Assembly: GCA_020446285.1 (NCBI GenBank)
Contig: JAGREZ010000354.1
Location: 332-5,571 of the forward strand
Source of the DNA: Geminicoccaceae bacterium
GTDB lineage: Bacteria > Pseudomonadota > Alphaproteobacteria > Geminicoccales > Geminicoccaceae
Length of the DNA stretch: 5,240 nucleotides
Direction of reading: 5' to 3'
The notes beneath the pieces were generated by a model. That model worked only from the letters and a program-made list of their open reading frames with translations, ran no database searches and was not told the origin of the DNA. Positions 1 through 5,240 of this stretch are shown here, one piece after another; the stretch's first letter is position 1; each line of letters begins with the position of its first letter. The position numbers and the translations under genes are program-made.

Positions 1-404
1 CGGTCGCGGAAGACCTGCGAGAAGGCCATCGCGCGCTGGCCGAGCAGCGTCGATTCCATCGCCGCCGCGATGGTGCCCGAATAGGTCATGTCCTCGGCCA
101 TGTTGCCGCCGTGATTGACGCCGGAGAGCATGAGGTCGACGGGCTTGTCCTTGAGGAGCTGATGCAGCGCCACCAGCACGCAGTCCGTCGGCGTGCCATC
201 GACGGCATAGCGGCGATCGGAGACCGCCCGCAGGCGCAGCGGCCGGCGCAGGGTGAGCGAATGCCCGGCGCCCGACTGGTTGGCCTCGGGCGCCACCACC
301 CATACCTCGTCGGCGAGTTGCGCCGCGATGCGCTCGAGCACCTGAATGCCGGTGGCATGGATGCCGTCATCGTTGGAGATGAGAATCCGTTGAAGTTCAG
401 CCAT
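1..404 (-). CDS. surE: 5'/3'-nucleotidase SurE, partial (C-terminal part beyond the left edge)
   Basis: SurE is a cytoplasmic, divalent-metal-dependent phosphatase that removes phosphate from nucleoside 5'- and 3'-monophosphates. The window holds the first 134 residues of a family that usually has about 250. The N-terminus contains the signature SNDDG (residues 10-14). By alignment with the Thermotoga enzyme, the metal ligands are Asp12, Asp13, Ser44 (in ANQSGAGHS) and Asn97 (in SGVNHGGN). GTPTDC (70-75) and [12 protein letters not shown] (107-118) are further family blocks. The ATG at 404-402 gives the canonical N-terminus, and a GGAAAGG at 421-415 lies 10 bases upstream. The start overlaps the end of serS by 8 bases, so translational coupling and a shared transcript are likely. 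In related alphaproteobacteria pcm (isoaspartyl methyltransferase) often follows; that would lie outside the window. Truncation is due only to the window edge. Confidence 0.97.
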   Translation of the reverse strand, partial: MAELQRILISNDDGIHATGIQVLERIAAQLADEVWVVAPEANQSGAGHSLTLRRPLRLRAVSDRRYAVDGTPTDCVLVALHQLLKDKPVDLMLSGVNHGGNMAEDMTYSGTIAAAMESTLLGQRAMAFSQVFRD

Positions 405-1674
405 TCGCAACAAGCCTTTCCATGCCGCCCATGTAGGAGCGCAATGCTTCGGGAATTGTGACAGAGCCGTCGGCCTCCTGATAATTCTCGACGACCGCGA
501 TCAGCGTGCGGCCGACGGCGAGACCGGAACCGTTGAGCGTATGGACGAAGCTCGTCTGCTTCTCGCCCTTCGCGCGGCAGCGCGCATTCATCCGCCGCGC
601 CTGAAAGTCGCCGCAGTTCGAGCAGGAGGAAATCTCGCGATAGGCATCCTGACCGGGGAGCCATACCTCGATGTCATAGGTCTTGCGCGCGCCGAAGCCG
701 GTATCGCCGGAGCAGAGCGTCATCACCCGGTAGGGCAGGTCGAGCCGTTGCAGCACCGCTTCGGCACAGCCGGTCATCCGTTCATGCTCGTCCACCGACT
801 GTTCCGGTGTGGTGATGCTCACCATCTCCACCTTCTGGAACTGATGCTGGCGGATCATGCCGCGCGTATCCTTGCCGGCCGCCCCCGCTTCCGAGCGGAA
901 ACAGGGAGTCCAGGCGGCGAACCGGTATGGCAGCTCGCCGGCGTCGATGATCTCGCCCATGACCAGATTGGTGAGCGATACCTCGGCGGTGGGGATCAGC
1001 CAGCGGCCATCGGTGGTACGGAACAGATCCTCGGCGAATTTGGGCAGCTGGCCGGTACCATAGAGCACCTCATCGCGCACCAGCAGCGGCGGCGACACCT
1101 CGAGATAGCCATGCTCGCCCGTCTGCAGGTCGAGCATGAATTGCGCGATGGCCCTCTCGAGCCGTGCGAGACCACCCCTGAGCACCGTGAAACGTGCGCC
1201 CGAGAGCTTCGCCGCCCGTTCGAAATCCATGCCCAGCGCAGGGCCGATCTCGTCGTGCGGCCGGGCCCCGAATGCAAAGACACGCGGCTCGCCCCGGCGC
1301 CGCTCCTCGCGATTGTCAGTCTCGTCGGCACCGTCGGGGACATCCTCGGCAAGCAGGTTCGGCAGGCCCGCAAGCCTGTCGGAAAGCGCTTCCCCGAGAT
1401 CCCTGAGCCGTGCCTCGCCTTCCTTCAGGCTGTCCTTGAGCGATGCCACCTGGTCGAGCAGATCCTGCGGCGGCTTGCCGTCGGGTCCGCGCTTGCCGCC
1501 GATCTCCCGCGAGATCCGGTTGCGCGTCGACTGTTCCTCCTGCACCTGTGTCTCGACCGCCCGCTTCTCCCTGTCGAGCGCGAGAATATCAGCCGCCACG
1601 GGTCCGAGCCCGCGGCGTTTCATGCCTGCGTCAAACGCATCCGCATTGTCGCGCAACCATCGAAGATCGTGCAT
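397..1674 (-). CDS. serS: Serine--tRNA ligase (seryl-tRNA synthetase)
   Basis: This class II aminoacyl-tRNA synthetase charges tRNA-Ser (and tRNA-Sec where present) with serine in the cytoplasm. At 425 residues it has the normal bacterial length. Residues about 28-105 are rich in Glu, Lys, Arg and Leu and form the antiparallel coiled-coil arm that recognises the long variable arm of tRNA-Ser. The catalytic core follows: motif 1 around 176-198, the LPKF block (210-213), the serine-binding TAEVSLTNL (229-237), motif 2 from CFRSE (258-262, Arg260) through [14 protein letters not shown] (271-284), the [16 protein letters not shown] block (346-361), and motif 3 [18 protein letters not shown] (382-399) with Arg389. 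The [10 protein letters not shown] start is typical, and GGAAGG at 1688-1683 sits 8 bases before the ATG. A candidate promoter lies just upstream. The gene is complete, with no anomalies. In many alphaproteobacteria tatABC lies directly upstream; here a divergent glycosyltransferase gene does. Confidence 0.98.
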   Translation of the reverse strand: MHDLRWLRDNADAFDAGMKRRGLGPVAADILALDREKRAVETQVQEEQSTRNRISREIGGKRGPDGKPPQDLLDQVASLKDSLKEGEARLRDLGEALSDRLAGLPNLLAEDVPDGADETDNREERRRGEPRVFAFGARPHDEIGPALGMDFERAAKLSGARFTVLRGGLARLERAIAQFMLDLQTGEHGYLEVSPPLLVRDEVLYGTGQLPKFAEDLFRTTDGRWLIPTAEVSLTNLVMGEIIDAGELPYRFAAWTPCFRSEAGAAGKDTRGMIRQHQFQKVEMVSITTPEQSVDEHERMTGCAEAVLQRLDLPYRVMTLCSGDTGFGARKTYDIEVWLPGQDAYREISSCSNCGDFQARRMNARCRAKGEKQTSFVHTLNGSGLAVGRTLIAVVENYQEADGSVTIPEALRSYMGGMERLVANG

Positions 1675-1716
1675 CGCCAGCGCCTTCCATCATCCGCACA
1701 TCCGTTGCCGGGCACC

Positions 1717-1745
1717 TTCATAGTCGGCGGGAAAAGGCGGTGCAA
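1717..1745 (-). promoter_or_regulatory. Candidate sigma-70-type promoter for serS-surE
   Basis: Reading leftward, TTGCAC (1745-1740) and TATGAA (1722-1717) are separated by exactly 17 bases, close to the TTGACA/TATAAT consensus. Transcription would start near 1710 and give a leader of about 35 bases before the serS ATG at 1674, with the GGAAGG ribosome binding site inside it. The call is by pattern only. A near-identical element precedes pntAA, which raises confidence slightly. Confidence 0.5.
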
Positions 1746-1804
1746 TCGAAGGCGGAAACGAAATCGGTCCGGCTGCGCGCTCAGGGCATCACCGGTCGGA
1801 CAGG

Positions 1805-1845
1805 CATCCGGCGGGACTCAACGTACGACGTCGGGGTGTTTTTTT
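1805..1845 (+). terminator. Terminator-like hairpin with T7 tract, no gene in front of it
   Basis: Rightward, the arm 1805-1813 (CATCCGGCG) can pair with 1829-1838 (CGTCGGGGTG): nine base pairs, two of them G-U, with one bulged G. The loop is 15 bases. Seven T residues (1839-1845) follow immediately. A second stem just upstream pairs GTCCGGC (1767-1773) with GTCGGAC (1795-1801), extendable by two pairs. Both neighbouring genes point away from this spot, so no recognised gene ends here. It could end a small unannotated rightward RNA, stop transcription antisense to serS, or be an attenuator in a long leader of the glycosyltransferase gene. The stem is imperfect and chance pairing is common in GC-rich DNA; the T run is the stronger part of the signal. 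Confidence 0.4.
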
Positions 1846-1880
1846 ACATTTTTGATACGTCCCAAGCCATGAATTAGCCG

Positions 1881-1929
1881 CAGAGGCAGAATGTGCCTTT
1901 GGTATGAGACTATGCCTTTCATATGAGAC
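1881..1929. repeat. Direct and inverted repeat cluster upstream of the glycosyltransferase gene (possible operator)
   Basis: Two 17-base copies, TGCCTTTGGTATGAGAC (1894-1910) and TGCCTTTCATATGAGAC (1913-1929), differ at only two positions and are spaced 19 bases apart. The first copy is also half of an inverted repeat: CAGAGGCA (1881-1888) mirrors TGCCTTTG (1894-1901) across a 5-base gap with one mismatch. Copy 2 contains the perfect palindrome TCATATGA (1919-1926). A weak promoter, TTGGTA (1899-1904), 17 bases, TATGAG (1922-1927), would lie across both copies, so a bound regulator could control it. This is an inference from position; no known regulator motif was recognised. Confidence 0.5.
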
Positions 1930-1946
1930 AATGTTGGTGTGGCGCG

Positions 1947-2882
1947 ATGTCGAACGATCCAGCCGGTCCGTCGGTGGCCGGGACGGTGACACCGGAGATG
2001 CGGACCGGGGTGACGCAAGGCTATGTGACGGTCGCCTTCGGTTCGCGGAAATTCTTCGAGATGGCCGTCAATCTCGCACTTTCCGTCCGGTTGAACGATC
2101 CGGGACGGCCGGTCTGTCTCATCCACAAGGCATCGCAGGAGGTGCCCGCGGACGTTGCCGGGGTCTTCGACGATCTCGCCGCGTTTCCCGCGGACGACGA
2201 GGACGCCTACGACGGAACGGCGCTCAAGCTCATCATCGACCGGGCAACGCCCTATGACGAGACCTTCTATATCGATTCCGACTGCGTCATCCTGAAGAAG
2301 GACATGCAGCGCCACTGGGCGACGTTCGCCAACTCGGATTTCATGGTCTGTGGCGAGAAACGCACGGAAGGGAACGTCTACAGCCTGAACGTTCCCGCCA
2401 TGATGGATGCCGCCGGGATCGATTATTTCGTCGAGATGAATTCCGGGGTCATCTTCTTCCGGAAATCGCAGCTGGGCAACCGCGTGTTCGAAACGGCCCG
2501 CGATCTCTACCGGAACCAGAGCAGGGTCTTCACCGAGGTCCGCTCCGGGCGCGGTGACGGGATCAACGACCAGGCGTTCTTCGGCGCGGCGATGGCGGCC
2601 TGCGGCATCGAGCCGATAACCTATCCGGCATCGAACGGCGCGCTCATGGCGACCACCTACCGTGCCCGGAATATCGAGTTCGATCTGGACAAACCCTTGT
2701 CGTTTCTCGAAAAACCGACCGGATTCAGGATCCTGAACCGTTTCTGGGCGAAGGGCTGGGTCAGGCATGACACGACCATCGGCCATTTCGTCAACGGCAT
2801 GCCGAAAGGGATCTATCAACGGATCTCCGACCAGTTGCGTGCGAAGTTCGACTGGAACTCCTTCGATTTCTCCCGAAGCTGA
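1947..2882 (+). CDS. Putative GT-A-fold glycosyltransferase (GT8-like), substrate unknown
   Basis: The 311-residue product resembles nucleotide-sugar-dependent glycosyltransferases of the GT-A fold. The start of the domain, GYVTVAFGSRKFFEMAVNLA (residues 25-44), fits the first beta strand and helix of the nucleotide-binding half. The segment TFYIDSDCVIL (106-116) carries a DxD-type metal/sugar-nucleotide motif (Asp110, Asp112). EMNSGVIFFRKS (163-174) and NDQAFFGAAM (207-216) match the usual acceptor-side and catalytic blocks. GHFVNGMPK near the end (279-287) is reminiscent of, but not identical to, the HxxGxxKPW motif of GT8 enzymes. There is no signal peptide or membrane segment, so it is probably cytoplasmic. 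The ATG at 1947 was chosen; the in-frame ATG at 1923 lies inside a repeat and would add the unlikely MRQCWCGA, and another ATG lies at 1998. None has a strong ribosome binding site. Donor sugar and acceptor cannot be told from the sequence, and no sugar-pathway gene lies nearby. Confidence 0.82.
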   Translation: MSNDPAGPSVAGTVTPEMRTGVTQGYVTVAFGSRKFFEMAVNLALSVRLNDPGRPVCLIHKASQEVPADVAGVFDDLAAFPADDEDAYDGTALKLIIDRATPYDETFYIDSDCVILKKDMQRHWATFANSDFMVCGEKRTEGNVYSLNVPAMMDAAGIDYFVEMNSGVIFFRKSQLGNRVFETARDLYRNQSRVFTEVRSGRGDGINDQAFFGAAMAACGIEPITYPASNGALMATTYRARNIEFDLDKPLSFLEKPTGFRILNRFWAKGWVRHDTTIGHFVNGMPKGIYQRISDQLRAKFDWNSFDFSRS

Positions 2883-2898
2883 ACCGCCTGCTAGTCCG

Positions 2899-2927
2899 TT
2901 GCACTCGTTCACGCTTCCGCCTAAACA
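2899..2927 (+). promoter_or_regulatory. Candidate sigma-70-type promoter for the pnt operon
   Basis: TTGCAC (2899-2904) and TAAACA (2922-2927) are separated by 17 bases, beginning 17 bases after the glycosyltransferase stop codon. Initiation near 2934 would give a leader of about 90 bases before pntAA, containing the palindrome at 2978-2989. The -35 hexamer is the same as in the candidate serS promoter. The assignment is by pattern only; read-through from the glycosyltransferase gene is also possible because no clear terminator separates them. Confidence 0.5.
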
Positions 2928-2970
2928 AAAACCACCGACGACGCCGAAAGCGGAAAAGCAATGCAGGAAC

Positions 2971-3003
2971 CCGGTATGCGCTGCAGCGCGACGGGAGCCG
3001 GTA
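2971..3003. repeat. Perfect 12-base palindrome flanked by CCGGTA direct repeats in the pnt leader
   Basis: GCGCTGCAGCGC (2978-2989) is a perfect palindrome. CCGGTA occurs on either side of it, at 2971-2976 and 2998-3003. It lies between the candidate promoter and the ribosome binding site AGGGGAG (3006-3012). It may be a binding site for a dimeric regulator or a short hairpin in the messenger, or may be chance in GC-rich DNA. No terminator T run follows. Confidence 0.35.
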
Positions 3004-3025
3004 GCAGGGGAGTTTCGAAAGTCCG

Positions 3026-4153
3026 ATGAAACTGGGAATCGTGACGGAAACCCGTGACGGCGAGCAGCGTGTCGCCGCTTCGGCGGATACGGTCAAGCGC
3101 TATGCCGGGCTCGGCCTCGAGGTACTGGTCCAGCGAGGTGCCGGCGTGGCTTCGGGCGTTGGCGATGACGCCTTCGAAAAGGCGGGAGCGACGCTCGTGG
3201 ACGATGCCGCCGCCGCCTTCGGCGCCGACATCCTGCTCAAGGTCCAGCGGCCCACCGATGACGAGATGGGGATGCTCAGGAAGGATCAGGTGCTGATCGG
3301 CGCGCTCGATCCCTATCCGCATCGCGAACAGGTGCAGGCCTATGCCGAGAAGGGCGTATCGGCCTTCTCGATGGAGCTTCTGCCGCGCACGACCCGCGCG
3401 CAGGCGATGGACATCCTCTCCTCGCAGGCCAATCTCGCAGGCTACAAGGCGGTGATCGACGCGATGGCCGCCTACAACCGGGTGCTGCCGATGATGATGA
3501 CGGCGGCGGGCACCGTCACGCCGGCGAAGATCTTCATCGTCGGCGCCGGTGTGGCCGGCCTTCAGGCGATCGCGACGGCAAGGCGCATGGGTGCGGTGGT
3601 CACCGCCACCGACGTGCGCCCGGCCTCGAAGGAGGAAATCGAGAGTCTCGGCGCGAAGTTCGTCGGTTTCATCCCCGATGATGCGGCGACCAAGGGCGGA
3701 TATGCCCGCGCGCTCACGGCCGAGGAACAGAAGAAACAGGCCGAAATGGTGGCCGAGCACATCAAGAGCCAGGACATCGTCGTCACCACCGCGCAGATTC
3801 CCGGACGCCAGGCGCCGCGCATCGTTTCCGGCGACATGGTGGCGTCGATGAAGCGCGGTTCGGTGATCCTCGATCTCGCGGCGGAAACGGGCGGCAATGT
3901 CGAGGGCAGCAGGGCCGGGGAAACCGTGACCACCGATGGTGGCGTGGTGATCGTCGGCGCGCGGAACATGCCCTCGAAGCTGGCACCGGCGTCTTCGGTG
4001 CTGTTTGCGAGGAACCTGAACAATTTCGTGGCTCTTCTGGTGAGCAAGGGCGAGAGCGGCCCCGAGCTGACCATCGACACCGATGACGATCTCGTCGCCG
4101 GCGCGCTGCTGACGCAGGGCGGCGCCGTCGTCCATCCCAACCTCAAGAGCTGA
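3026..4153 (+). CDS. pntAA: NAD(P) transhydrogenase subunit alpha part 1 (NAD(H)-binding domain I)
   Basis: PntAA is the soluble NAD(H)-binding component (domain I) of the proton-translocating transhydrogenase, on the cytoplasmic face of the membrane. It delivers hydride from NADH to NADP+ bound on PntB. The protein has 375 residues, close to the approximately 384 of Rhodospirillum rubrum PntAA, and ends before the membrane segments that are fused on in E. coli PntA. The RTTRAQAMDILSSQANLAGY block (121-140) contains Arg121, Gln126, Asp129 and Ser132, matching R. rubrum Arg127, Gln132, Asp135 and Ser138. The Rossmann motif GAGVAG is at 173-178, and Asp196 in TATDVRPAS binds the adenosine ribose. 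GGYARALTAEEQKKQAE (224-240) is the mobile loop with Tyr226. The MKLGIVTETRDGEQRVAAS start is canonical; AGGGGAG lies 13 bases before the ATG, a rather long spacing. It is the first gene of a tight three-gene operon, 24 bases from pntAB. Confidence 0.98.
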   Translation: MKLGIVTETRDGEQRVAASADTVKRYAGLGLEVLVQRGAGVASGVGDDAFEKAGATLVDDAAAAFGADILLKVQRPTDDEMGMLRKDQVLIGALDPYPHREQVQAYAEKGVSAFSMELLPRTTRAQAMDILSSQANLAGYKAVIDAMAAYNRVLPMMMTAAGTVTPAKIFIVGAGVAGLQAIATARRMGAVVTATDVRPASKEEIESLGAKFVGFIPDDAATKGGYARALTAEEQKKQAEMVAEHIKSQDIVVTTAQIPGRQAPRIVSGDMVASMKRGSVILDLAAETGGNVEGSRAGETVTTDGGVVIVGARNMPSKLAPASSVLFARNLNNFVALLVSKGESGPELTIDTDDDLVAGALLTQGGAVVHPNLKS

Positions 4154-4177
4154 AACGCCCGGATAGAGGAAACAGAC

Positions 4178-4465
4178 ATGGAAGCCATCGATCCCGGGAT
4201 TTTCAATCTCATCATCTTCGTGCTGGCGATCTTCGTCGGCTATTATGTCGTCTGGTCGGTGACCCCGGCGCTGCACACGCCGCTGATGAGCGTCACCAAC
4301 GCCATCAGTTCGGTGATTATCGTCGGAGCGTTGATTTCGACGGGTGCTGACAGTTTCGCCGCGACATTCTTCGGCTTCATCGCGCTCATTCTCGCCGCGG
4401 TGAATATCTTCGGCGGCTTCGCCGTCACCAACCGCATGCTCGCCATGTTCAAGAAGCGCGGCTGA
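4178..4465 (+). CDS. pntAB: NAD(P) transhydrogenase subunit alpha part 2 (membrane domain II, small part)
   Basis: PntAB is the small membrane polypeptide that, with the membrane part of PntB, forms the proton channel (domain II) of the transhydrogenase. It corresponds to the C-terminal membrane portion of two-chain PntA proteins. The 95-residue product has three hydrophobic segments at about 9-29, 37-55 and 60-82 and a basic tail (FKKRG). The conserved TPALHTPLMSVTNAISS block (29-45) runs into the second segment, and AAVNIFGGFAVTNRML (73-88) ends the third; both are typical of the family. It is shorter than the R. rubrum protein (139 residues) only at the N-terminus. AGAGGA (4165-4170) lies 7 bases before the ATG. 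The gene sits between pntAA and pntB with gaps of 24 and 11 bases, so the three are almost certainly co-transcribed in stoichiometric amounts. Confidence 0.97.
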   Translation: MEAIDPGIFNLIIFVLAIFVGYYVVWSVTPALHTPLMSVTNAISSVIIVGALISTGADSFAATFFGFIALILAAVNIFGGFAVTNRMLAMFKKRG

Positions 4466-4476
4466 GGGAGAGCATC

Positions 4477-5240
4477 ATGAGCCCCAATCTCGCTGCCCTC
4501 GGCTATCTCGTCGCCGGCGTCTGCTTCATTCTGGCACTTCGCGGCCTGTCGCATCCCTCCACATCGCGATCCGGCAACCGCTTCGGCATGATCGGCATGG
4601 CGATCGCCATTCTGGTCGCCATCTTCTCCCTGAGACATGCCGGCTTCGGCACCTATCTGCTCATCGTCATCGGTCTCGTCGTCGGTGGCGGCATCGGCTT
4701 CGTGGTCGCGAAGAAGATCGAGATGACGGCCATGCCGCAGCTCGTCGCCGCCTTCCACTCGCTGGTCGGCCTCGCCGCCGTCTTCGTCGCCGCCGCCGCC
4801 TTCCTCAATCCGGGCGATTTCGGCATCCTCAGGGCCGACGGCACGATCAAGGGCCTGTCGCTGTTCGAGATGGGTCTCGGCACGATCATCGGTGCCATCA
4901 CCTTCACCGGCTCGGTCATCGCCTTCGGCAAGCTGCAGGCGAAACTGCCGCCGGCGATCGAAAGCAGGCTCGGCGCGCTCAAGGGGCCGATCACCACGGT
5001 CATGAGCAGCAAGCCGATCATGCTGCCCGCGCGTCATGCCATCAATATCGGCATCGCGGCGCTCATCGTGCTGATCCTGATCTGGTTCATGAGTGCCGAA
5101 AGCGGCTTCGCCTTTCTCCTGATGACCCTGCTCGCCTTCGCCATCGGCGTGCTGCTCATCATCCCCATCGGCGGCGCCGACATGCCGGTGGTCGTCTCGA
5201 TGCTCAATTCCTATTCGGGCTGGGCGGCGGCCGGCATCGG
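4477..5240 (+). CDS. pntB: NAD(P) transhydrogenase subunit beta, partial (C-terminal NADP-binding domain beyond the right edge)
   Basis: PntB carries the rest of the proton-conducting membrane domain II and, at its C-terminus, the NADP(H)-binding domain III. The window contains the first 254 residues of a protein usually about 460 long: essentially the membrane part, without domain III. The N-terminal ALRGLSHPSTSRSGNRFGM (20-38) is a family signature. AFHSLVGLAAVF (92-103) contains His94, equivalent to the proton-pathway His91 of E. coli PntB. AITFTGSVIAFGKL (140-153) and IGGADMPVVVSMLNSYSGWAAA (231-252) are also characteristic. About eight hydrophobic segments are visible. Between GKL (151-153) and SSKPIMLPARH (177-187) there are 23 residues, where E. 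coli PntB has about four; this extra loop is noted as a finding. The ribosome binding site GGGAG (4466-4470) begins directly after the pntAB stop codon and is 6 bases from the ATG. Confidence 0.98.
   Translation, partial: MSPNLAALGYLVAGVCFILALRGLSHPSTSRSGNRFGMIGMAIAILVAIFSLRHAGFGTYLLIVIGLVVGGGIGFVVAKKIEMTAMPQLVAAFHSLVGLAAVFVAAAAFLNPGDFGILRADGTIKGLSLFEMGLGTIIGAITFTGSVIAFGKLQAKLPPAIESRLGALKGPITTVMSSKPIMLPARHAINIGIAALIVLILIWFMSAESGFAFLLMTLLAFAIGVLLIIPIGGADMPVVVSMLNSYSGWAAAGI

Noticed and set aside
397..404. The 8-base serS/surE overlap as a possible frameshift or fusion
   Set aside because: Both proteins have complete, canonical ends; short overlaps are common between co-transcribed bacterial genes.
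541..1872. Long rightward open frame of 443 codons opposite serS
   Set aside because: It lies antisense to an unambiguous serS, its translation shows no recognisable domain, and such open antisense frames are expected in GC-rich DNA.
1818..2912. Leftward open frame of 364 codons opposite the glycosyltransferase gene
   Set aside because: The forward frame carries recognisable glycosyltransferase motifs (DxD, NSGVIFF, NDQAFF), while the reverse frame shows low-complexity composition and no family features.
2913..2959. Inverted repeat GCTTCCGC / GCGGAAAAGC as a terminator for the glycosyltransferase gene
   Set aside because: The arms need a two-base bulge, the loop is about 30 bases, no T run follows, and the left arm overlaps the candidate pnt promoter.
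2921..4276. Long leftward open frame of 451 codons opposite pntAA
   Set aside because: It is the antisense shadow of a clearly identified gene; its product is rich in His, Arg, Asp and Gly with no domain, typical of GC-rich antisense frames.
4243..5037. Leftward open frame of 264 codons opposite pntAB and pntB
   Set aside because: Its Asp/Glu/Arg/Gly-rich composition is what antisense to hydrophobic membrane-helix codons yields; the forward genes are certain.

Overview
The window looks like chromosomal DNA from a GC-rich alphaproteobacterium. Three things point that way: strong G/C preference at third codon positions, a serS-surE pair reading together, and an NAD(P) transhydrogenase split into three polypeptides (PntAA, PntAB, PntB, the Rhodospirillum rubrum arrangement) instead of the two-chain form of E. 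coli. No genus can be assigned from the sequence alone.

Layout. Positions 1-1674 read leftward: serS (seryl-tRNA synthetase, complete) is followed, with an 8-base overlap, by surE (survival-protein nucleotidase), which runs off the left edge. A divergent intergenic region of about 270 bases (1675-1946) follows. It holds a good candidate serS promoter, a rightward hairpin-plus-T7 structure that looks like an intrinsic terminator with no gene in front of it, and a cluster of direct and inverted repeats just before the next gene. Positions 1947-2882 read rightward and encode a protein of 311 residues that looks like a GT-A-fold (GT8-like) glycosyltransferase of unknown substrate. A second intergenic region of 143 bases carries a candidate promoter and a perfect 12-base palindrome. 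The pntAA-pntAB-pntB operon then starts at 3026, and pntB runs off the right edge.

How the genes work together. SerS charges tRNA-Ser. SurE dephosphorylates nucleoside monophosphates and is a stress/stationary-phase housekeeping enzyme; the pair is probably co-transcribed. The three Pnt subunits form the membrane proton-translocating transhydrogenase, which uses the proton gradient to drive hydride transfer from NADH to NADP+ and so supplies NADPH. The glycosyltransferase stands alone between these housekeeping units, and no neighbour indicates its acceptor.

No mobile element, CRISPR array, tRNA or rRNA was recognised. Most of the window is ordinary core genome. The least explained parts are the 1767-1929 intergenic DNA, the unassigned glycosyltransferase, and an apparent extra loop in PntB. 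I did not find convincing evidence of a new biological system.
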